NCBI GenBank assembly: GCA_023614405.1
Contig: CM042697.1
Span: forward strand, 470,066,792-470,130,791
Origin: Avena insularis
Taxonomy: Eukaryota; Streptophyta; Magnoliopsida; Poales; Poaceae
Length of the DNA: 64,000 nt
Direction: 5' to 3'
In this document: in pieces, positions 57,180 through 64,000 of the stretch
Layout of the letters: every line of letters begins with the position of its first letter
Position numbering within the stretch: position 1 is the stretch's first letter
Program-made: the position numbers and the translations under genes
Notes under the pieces: generated by a model
Told to the model about the DNA's origin: nothing
Database searches by the model: none
Seen by the model: only the letters and a program-made list of their open reading frames with translations

Positions 57180-57520
57180 CAAAGTTCAAACTACGTATAT
57201 ATATAGCTATATGGTAAGATGATTCTAACAAACTATTTACATGATACTAATAAGGTAAATTTAGCACTAGCATAATTGTAATTTATTATCTATGTAGCTA
57301 GATGGTAAGAATATTGACATGATTCTAACAAGGTATAGTTTTGCACAAGCAAATTCAAATTTGTTATCTATGTAGCTATATGGACTTGGTATGTATATGG
57401 CAAGATGATTCTCCGAAGAATATTGACATTTGATTCTAACAAGGGTATATTTGGAACAACCATAAAACTTGGTATCTATGTAGCTATATGGTAATGACTT
57501 GGTATAATTTGACACAAGAT
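57180..57520. repeat. Short tandem repeat, 80-105 bp units
   Basis: 'atctatgtagctatatgg' recurs near 57195 (variant), 57288, 57366 and 57475, each with nearby 'gattctaacaa(g)ggtata' blocks. It lies in a non-coding segment of the CACTA element. Confidence 0.7.
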
Positions 57521-57549
57521 GTATACAAACAAGAAATTGACGAAGAGTG

Positions 57550-58672
57550 TGGGAACTCACAAAGTTGCCTCCTAATATTCAGGTTGTCCAGAGTCGGCAT
57601 GGGCACGCTCGTAGTGGCAGGAGTCACAGGGCTTTCATCCTCCGGAGGGGTCGGCTTGTTGTTGGATCCGGCCGAAGGCATTCCCTATAAAACATGGTAA
57701 ACGGTTATGAGACGGTAAACATGTGATAATAAGATGGACTACTGAATAGATGCAACACGGCTTACAAATTGGAAGTTCATCAAGGCAAAGGAGGAAGAAC
57801 AGGAGGAGCTGTGCCATTCGCAGGCTAAGAGCTGTAAATGCAATTTCAGAAGGTAAGTTTTACAAGTTGAATGGAGTTAGCCATCCAGTCTTATGGGAAA
57901 AAACTCACATTAAATTGCGCATCATAGGCTTCGAACCTAGCATGCATTGCCCGTTGTTGCTCAACCCACATCTCCTGCATTTGGAGAACCTTTTGCTCAG
58001 CCTCCTCTCGCTTTCGGCGATCCTCCTCTAGTTGAGCCTACATAGTGTTATCACAATTTCATCATCATCGTTATAATGCAAACATATAATCAATTATTGT
58101 ATGATCAATGAAGAGGACCATACCTGCATCCTGCTATACATGACCTGTGAAGGTTGTGGGCGCGTCTCTATACGCGAGCCCTTCCCACTACCGTAGAGTT
58201 GCCTCTTAGATGGAATGGAGATCTCAGGGACGCAACCGTCGGCAACATATAATCGACCATTCTTCTTGCCGTCTCCTGCTAGCATAGCAACCTCAGGGTC
58301 GAAGGGCTCCGTGAGCGGGTTTGAGTTCTCGCCATGCGACTCCTTGTACTTTGTCTCGTATTTTCCAACCCTCAGCTCGGATCCTAGGGTCATCCACTTT
58401 GACTTCCCCTCCTCGGGTTTCTTCACCTCTCGGGTAACTGGTGGATGCTTGTAACCAGATCCATAGTCAAGCTGGTATATTTCCTCGACCCTTCCATAGT
58501 AATGAAGTTTATCCTCCCCTTCAACCATGACTCCGCTATTTATTGTCTTCCGGTTGGCCCGATTCATGGTGTGTGAATGGGTATGGAAGCGGTACCCATT
58601 CACGTCATAAACATGTAATGTCTTGACAGAATACCTAAAACCTTTGGCGATTGGTTTCAAATCAGGCCTCAT
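57550..58672 (-). pseudogene. CACTA second-ORF (TNPA/TNP1-like) exons fused to DUF4216-type start
   Basis: 58094-58672 begins with a DUF4216-like stretch (NRKTINSGVMVEGEDKLHYY, GRVEEIYQLDYGSG). It switches, in one open frame, to the DNA-binding-protein type seen in the second ORF of CACTA elements (NPLTEPFDPEVAMLAGDGKK, NGRLYVADGCVPEI). Downstream exons follow: a coiled coil (AQLEEDRRKREEAEQKVLQM, about 57908-58038) and a Pro/Thr-rich tail (about 57552-57680). The mid-frame switch suggests an internal deletion joined the transposase 3' part to the second gene. Confidence 0.65.
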
Positions 58673-58689
58673 TCCAACATCTGTTCGTC

Positions 58690-61546
58690 CCTATATTGGA
58701 AGAATTAGGAGAAGTTTGATGTATTAGTTGTAGTACAAGTTCTACTTCTTATAATGTCAGCACTAGAAGCCAGGTTAGATGCAAAAACTACCTTTTCCCC
58801 AAACCAGCCAACGAATCCACCATCACATCCATTATGGAAAAGCTGTAAAGCTTCGGCATCGGTAGGAGGCCTTGTCCGCTTCCAATATTGCTGAGTAAAT
58901 TCTCTATGGCAAAGAGAAGGGGAGGAGTTAGACAGAAGCTACCAACATATAGCCAAAACAATTAAGTGAGAACTTACGCGATGTATGGCTTCACTTCAGG
59001 CGTGTTGGTCAAGATATCTGAGTGAATAATCGACCATTCGCCATACTTTAGCGACTTGTGCTGCCACCACTAGCTTTGCCACCAGAGGATGTGTAGATGC
59101 TAAGCTCGGGTAAATCTTGGGGTTACGGCATTGTAACGAACGAGTGGATTATGCACGGTGCGAATATTTTCATCATAGTATTTTGTCGTGAAGTTTGACA
59201 CCTCCTCGTTGAGGTATGCCTCGGCTATCGATGCTTCGATCTTGCATTTATTGCCGCACTTGGCACGAAGATGCTTTGTCTCTCTCTCGGGTGGATACTG
59301 CCAACGAAACTGCACAGGGCCCCCCTTTTTGGCCTCTTCAGCGAGATGCAAGATCATATGTTGCATCGGATTAAAGAAGCCAGGCGGAAATATCTTCTCA
59401 AGCTTGCAAATCAACTCGGCTGCTTGTTCATGTAGTTTGTCAACCACTTCACGGTCTAATTCTTTAGCACAAAGTCTGGAAGAAATAGCTCAACTCAGCG
59501 AGCACTCGCCAAATTTTTTCATCGACATAACCTCGAATCATCACCGGCATTATTCTCTCAATCCATACGTGATAGTCATGACTCTTCAGCCCCCCTATTC
59601 GCAACGTATCCATATTCACTCCCCTTTGCCAGCTAGCTGCGTACCCATCAGTAAAGAACAAGCTATCTAGTATCCACTGGAATATTTCCCTCCTCTGGGG
59701 CCTTGTAGGGCTGAATGGGGCCTGTGTCTTATGCCAACCTTTGGATCTGACTCCTGGAGGCTTCATATTTAAATCTGTCCTTTGGCACCAACGTTCTTGA
59801 TCAATTCTAGCCTTGATGTTATCCTTCGTTTTCTCAGTCTCCATTATTGTGCTCCAGAGGGCCTCGGCGATATTCTTTTCAGTGTGCATGACATCAATGT
59901 TATGCGGAAGTTCAAGATCCTGAAAGTAAGGGAGTTTCCACAATGATGGAATGTGTGTCCACTGGTGTGTCTCTCCATACCCCTCAAAACCAGTCCCATT
60001 GGCATTGGGAATGAGAGCATCTAACTCGGCCTTGATTTGTACACCAGTCATCAAATGTGGTTTCGGAGCGTGGACAACAACGCCTTTTTTGAAACTAACA
60101 ATGTCTCCCCTGAATTCATGATCTGGTTCAAGGAAGGGTCGATGTTTGTCAAAGCAACAGTACTTGCCACCCTTGTCGAGCCACCAGAAAGTCACTTATT
60201 GCTTGTGGACAAGGCCACTTCCCATGTGTACTCCAGCCACAGAACAAAGCACGTGCTGGTAGGTCATGCAGGGATGTGTGGTACCAAACATACATATCAA
60301 AGTGCTTTTTTGTTACGGCATCGTATGTCCGCACCCCATCCTTCCACGCATCAAACAGATCATCCACCAAGGGTTCCATGTACACGCTCATATTTTTCCC
60401 CGGGTATTTTGGCCCTGGGATTATCATTGACACGAACATGTGTTGTCTTTGCATGCAGATACCAGGGGGGAGATTCATGGGAATAACAAACACGGGCCAA
60501 CAACTGTATGTTGCAGCCGTCATACCAAAGGGATTGAACCCATCAGTTGATATCCCAATTGCTACACTCCTCTCGTTGCCCGCTTCCTTTGGGTACTTTT
60601 TAGCGAAGTTCTTCCATGCTGAACCATCTGATGGATGTATCATCTTTTCTGGATTACTTCTTTTGCCTAGTGTGGGCCATCTCATCTGTTGGGAAGTTTC
60701 CACGTTCATAAAGAGCCGTTGGATCCTTGGTATGAATGGAAGATACCGAAGGATCTTTTGGGCAACCCCAGTCTGGCGCTTCTGACCATCACCAGTGTCA
60801 ACCTCCATATACCTAGATGATTTGCACTTGACACAATATTTTGATTTCTCATGTTCTTTCCTAAATAACATGCATCCCTTTGGACAAGCGTCTATCTGCT
60901 CGTATGACATCTTAAGTCCAGAGAGGATTTTGTTCGCCTCGTACATGGTCTTTGGCAACAAGTGACCTTGCGGCATAAGGCTCCCAACAACGACTAAGAG
61001 ATCATCAAAACCATCTCTACTCAAGTTTCTATCGCTCTTGAACGCCATTAGACGTGCAATGGCATCAAGTCGGGTCACCTCAGTGTTAGCATGAAGTGGT
61101 TTCTGGTTCGCAAACAAAGTATCATAGTACTTCTTTGTGCTTTGCTCCGCCTCCTCCTGTGTATCCCCTACATCTGGATCTTCAGGCGCAACCGCATTGC
61201 GGAAGTCAGCCATGCATCGGTCAATCCCAGTATCAAATTCTCCCATGCCATGACTTTGTGTGCTCTGCTCTGCCTCATCAACATCATTTCTCGCACGTTT
61301 TGATTTTGACTCGCCATGGAAATCCCAAGTGGTGTACATTGGCGTGAACCCATTTTTGCAAAGGTGTTCACCCACTTGTGTCTTTGTCAATCGATTCTTG
61401 TTATGACAGATTTTGCACGGACAGAAAGCTCTACTAGTGCCATCAAACGCTGCTTCCAAGAACTTGTTGGTCTTTTCCTTCCATTCTGTGGTCATTTTCG
61501 CCTGACTGAGTCGGCCATTGTACATCCAGGCACGACGATTCTCCAT
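58690..61546 (-). pseudogene. CACTA (En/Spm) TNP2 transposase, frameshifted
   Basis: ATG 61546. Residues 1-80 are the transposase-associated domain (MENRRAWMYNGRLSQAKMTT, FCPCKICHNKNRLTKTQVGEHL). Then comes the TNP2 domain (LLVVVGSLMPQGHLLPKTMY, ACPKGCMLFRKEHEKSKYCV, SIGISTDGFNPFG-type). A frameshift near 60192-60195 leads to the next frame (FWWLDKGGKYCCFDKHRPFL) down to 59464, and a second near 59464 leads to the DUF4218 segment 59100-59447 (ICKLEKIFPPGFFNPMQHMI). Smaller exons near 58990-59100 and 58800-58920 (QQYWKRTRPPTDAEALQLFHN) connect to the DUF4216 start. In a working element this protein cuts and joins the ends. Confidence 0.88.
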
Positions 61547-61681
61547 CCTCTACGAAGTACCAAAACAAGCATATAATGCATTTAATTTACAAATTTTTAG
61601 TCCATTTAATTCGAGCAAAATCATGTTTTACGGCATGCATCCACCTATATATCTCTCTAATAGGTAAAGGACCTAATCCCA

Positions 61682-61898
61682 CCTGAAGATGTGTAGATTG
61701 GATATGTTCTCCATGCTATACCCTGAACCAAGACAGAATTTCGGCAGCACCTCCCCGCTGTTCTCCCGATACACGTTTCGGCAAAAAAGCCGAGAGGATG
61801 TGCATCCGGAGAACAACGGGGAGGCGCCACCAAAATCCGGTCTCGGAGCAGAGCAAAGCATGGAAAACATACCAATCTACACATCCTCGGGTTGTCCA
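61682..61898. repeat. Inverted repeat, about 105-bp arms
   Basis: The left arm 'gaagatgtgtagattggatatgttctccatgc' is matched by the reverse complement of 'gcatggaaaacataccaatctacacatcctcg'. The arms meet at 'aaaaaagccgag' with almost no loop. Because of this both strands show similar short frames (MCRLDMF / MCRLVCF). It lies in the CACTA element upstream of the transposase. Confidence 0.8.
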
Positions 61899-63182
61899 AA
61901 AACGTGGACAATCCGAAAGAGTTACGGCTATAAATATGCAATTTAATGCATATTTATTTGCGTAACCCTTTCGAACGGGAGACGCCTAGGTATCGTGACT
62001 GACTTGGTTATCTAGACCAGAAATAAACCTACCCATATTAAGTACAAGAGACGTGAATGAATTTTACCCTTCAAGCGTGATCTAATCGTCGAGAAATATC
62101 CGAGATGCTCCTTGAAGAAGCCCTGCGACTCCGGTCCTGGTGTCAAACTCGAAGCATTGCCTCGACGAAGCAGAGCTGCGTTTTGAAATCAGAAATTTAA
62201 ACACCCATGATTTTTTTGTCAAGGTAAATGCAATGCTATTGTACATATGTTAATACAATAGGTAGAGCTAGTTTAAGCAAATAAACACATGCACATCTGA
62301 TGTTTCATTCAAATAATCAGTACTTAGGGTGTGTTTGGGAGAGCTCCACTCCACTTCAACTCTAAACTCCACTCCACCAAAGTGCTCTAGAGCAGCCAAA
62401 ATAGTGTTTGGCTCATAAAGTAGCTTCAGATTCAGATTAGAGCGTTTGTGTGAAAATGCATGTAGTACCCACTCATATTTGATTATTTCTTTGCCCCAAA
62501 TTTGCAACGGACAGGCTGCCATACTAAAGTTTACACACATGCATGAGCTTATAACGTTGAAGTGAGACTGGGTGCTGCATTACTGCCCCTATCTAGCAGT
62601 TTCTACTACTCTAGCTGATCTTCTCTGTGAATTAAATGAGAGAAGTTTCAGCCCTGATATTGTTTTATGACTAGCTATTCGTGATGCTTAATATACTAGA
62701 GCATAAGTGTTCTGAGATGCAATTTAACACGCAAAATCATGTTGAGCTTCATCCTAATATCACTATTATCGCATGAACTTGATATGTTATATATGCTTAG
62801 GAACTATGCTCGTCTTCTCTTTTCCACATTGTTGTTTGTTTCATAGTGTTTTCTGATGCAGGTCCAACCATTCTGTTCTTCCAAGAAAACGCCGGCAAGA
62901 TCCTGAATTTCTTCTCACAGACATGAAAATGAGTGATTATACCTAATTGATGAATCGTGTTCTCAAGTTTTTTATTCTGTTAAAAACCTTTACTCCTTAC
63001 AGATATTGCACATCGTTTGGAATGTGTCCGACTAATGATGCAGCTGCAGTGCAGTAATGTGTTTATGCTTTCTTCTGAGGGTATGATTATATCTGCATAA
63101 ACCAGTCCTCTTATCCTTCTTATTTAATTCTTCTTGTTTCCTTTATTCTTTAAAATTTTCCTTTATTCTAGTTCAAACAAAT
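61899..63182. other. CACTA flank/intergenic, with a MITE-like block
   Basis: At 62328-62450 'agggtgtgtttgggagagctccactccac' resembles the terminal region of a common grass MITE class, but no matching second end or TSD was found. The rest shows nothing supported. Confidence 0.35.
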
Positions 63183-63560
63183 TTGCATGAATTATTCAAT
63201 AGACAAAATCTGGAAACTCACCCGAGCGGTGGAGCTCCTGGTTCTCTTCCTGATGATGGCCCTTGGTGGTGTAGCTCCTGGTCCAAAGTGAGTTGTTGCA
63301 TGCGGGCAGATGAGAGGTCGACGCCGAGCAGGGCAGGGGCCGGGAGTAGAGGCCCGGAGGCGTCCCACTCTGGGCGGTGGGCCGAGCAGGCGGGCGGCGG
63401 GTGCTACCGGGAGCCATTGAGGCGGTCCGGCAAGTGATCCTGGCAAGGCGTGGCAAGCCTCGGCGGCCCGAGAAGCCGGCAAGCGATCCGAATCTGAGCG
63501 GCGGCGCGCAGGGGGAGAGGATGGGCGACAGAGGGAGAGTGCGTGTTGGATTTGGATTTT
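63183..63560. other. GC-rich block, unassigned
   Basis: Open in several frames on both strands because of GC content. No recognised domain. It may be captured DNA in the CACTA element. Confidence 0.3.
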
Positions 63561-63710
63561 TTTTACCAGCGTATGCTTGCGATTTGGACTTGACCGTGTA
63601 TTCTCGATCTAGGTCATTTTCCTTTCTTTGCCGTGTATTCATGTCCAAGACACACGGCAAACACATGGTCCGTACCACCAAAACAGCCCGATATAAATAC
63701 AATTTATTTA

Positions 63711-63833
63711 CTTTCTTCCATCCATATTATTTGAATTGGATTTGTCAAAATATAGATGAACCTATATATTAAATAGTGTTTATATTCTTCAAATCTAGAC
63801 AAATTTGAGTCAACTAATATATGTCGGAGGGAG
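63711..63833. mobile_element. Stowaway-type MITE
   Basis: TA flanks (63709-63710 and 63834-63835). The left end CTTTCTTCCATCCATATTAT and right end ATATATGTCGGAGGGAG are degenerate inverted repeats, and the inner arms TTTGTCAAAATATAGATG / AATCTAGACAAATTTG also pair. Confidence 0.75.
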
Positions 63834-64000
63834 TATCAAACTGTAGGCATTCTTGTCATCAAAGTTTATGATATTTTTCAAGGGTATATATAGTAATCAA
63901 TTTTTTTATCAAGGGTACAATATATAATACTCATGATTTTTTCATTTTCCATTTTTCATTTTTCCTGCCGAATCGGCATGACGTGGGTCCGATTTAAACT

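Larger units (their letters stand above)
56264..63670 (-). mobile_element. CACTA (En/Spm) element, right end not found
   Basis: The left terminus CACTACAGGAAAACG at 56264 is a canonical CACTA end. It is followed by subterminal repeats (ACACTCGGCAAA / TTTGCCGAGTGT). Minus-strand transposase remnants span 58690-61546. Weak TTTGCCGTGT / ACACGGCAAA motifs near 63640 may be the opposite subterminal region. The matching right end and 3-bp TSD were not seen, so it is truncated or the end is degraded. Confidence 0.75.

Noticed and set aside
62328..62450. Complete MITE beginning GGGTGTGTTTGGGAGAGCTCC
   Set aside because: No second terminal repeat or TSD could be found.

Overview
This is nuclear DNA from a grass of the wheat/barley tribe (Triticeae). 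The evidence is a copia retrotransposon with Angela/BARE/WIS-type LTR ends (minus-strand start TGTTGGAGATATGCC), nested LTR retrotransposons with exact target-site duplications (TSDs), Stowaway MITEs, a CACTA element, and a few spliced genes embedded in repeats. All genes were read by hand; splice sites were chosen by GT/AG ends and frame continuity.

Layout. (1) 1-6068, minus strand: the first 11 exons (about 795 codons) of PEX1, the peroxisomal AAA+ ATPase; its C-terminal part lies outside the window. A Helitron (6259-10011) sits about 190 bp upstream of the PEX1 start codon. It carries a hAT element (7646-8912, 8-bp TSD) that landed in a captured gene fragment. (2) 10012-14688: unresolved repeat DNA ending in a polypurine tract and an LTR (13260-14688, continuing at 40584-40609). 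(3) 14689-40578: a composite Gypsy-type element LTR-int-LTR-int-LTR, bounded by the TSD TTAAT. Nested in it are a solo LTR of its own family (18861-20246, TSD TACAC), a 4.5-kb LTR-type insertion (21275-25785, TSD AGAAA) and an Angela-type copia element (29954-37692, TSD CAGTA). (4) 40610-44450: degraded DNA with a tandem triplication of a roughly 305-bp unit (42665-43515).

(5) 44455-49485, minus strand: the most interesting locus, a 12-exon gene I call PEX1-like. Its first exons align with PEX1 and share its intron phases. It then lacks most of the PEX1 middle region and carries two AAA-like modules with degenerate Walker A and B motifs. All inferred exons join in frame with no stop, although it has diverged far from PEX1. 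The two modules share one intron position and phase, which suggests an internal duplication. A solo copia LTR (48308-48757, TSD ATACA) sits in intron 1 and a Mutator-type MITE (49974-50389) lies just upstream. (6) 50390-53975: intergenic DNA with GAACATTTTT-type repeats and remnants of MATH-BTB genes. (7) 53976-55181, plus strand: a single-exon F-box gene with an F-box-like second motif at its C terminus. (8) 56264 to at least 63670: a decayed CACTA element with transposase pieces and a second-ORF remnant on the minus strand.

Biological reading: an intact-looking PEX1 and a divergent, probably ATP-binding-deficient PEX1 paralogue lie in the same orientation about 38 kb apart, separated mostly by retrotransposons. 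Established: PEX1 with PEX6 extracts the receptor PEX5 from the peroxisome membrane. Inferred: the paralogue arose by local duplication and kept the N-domain plus pseudo-AAA modules.
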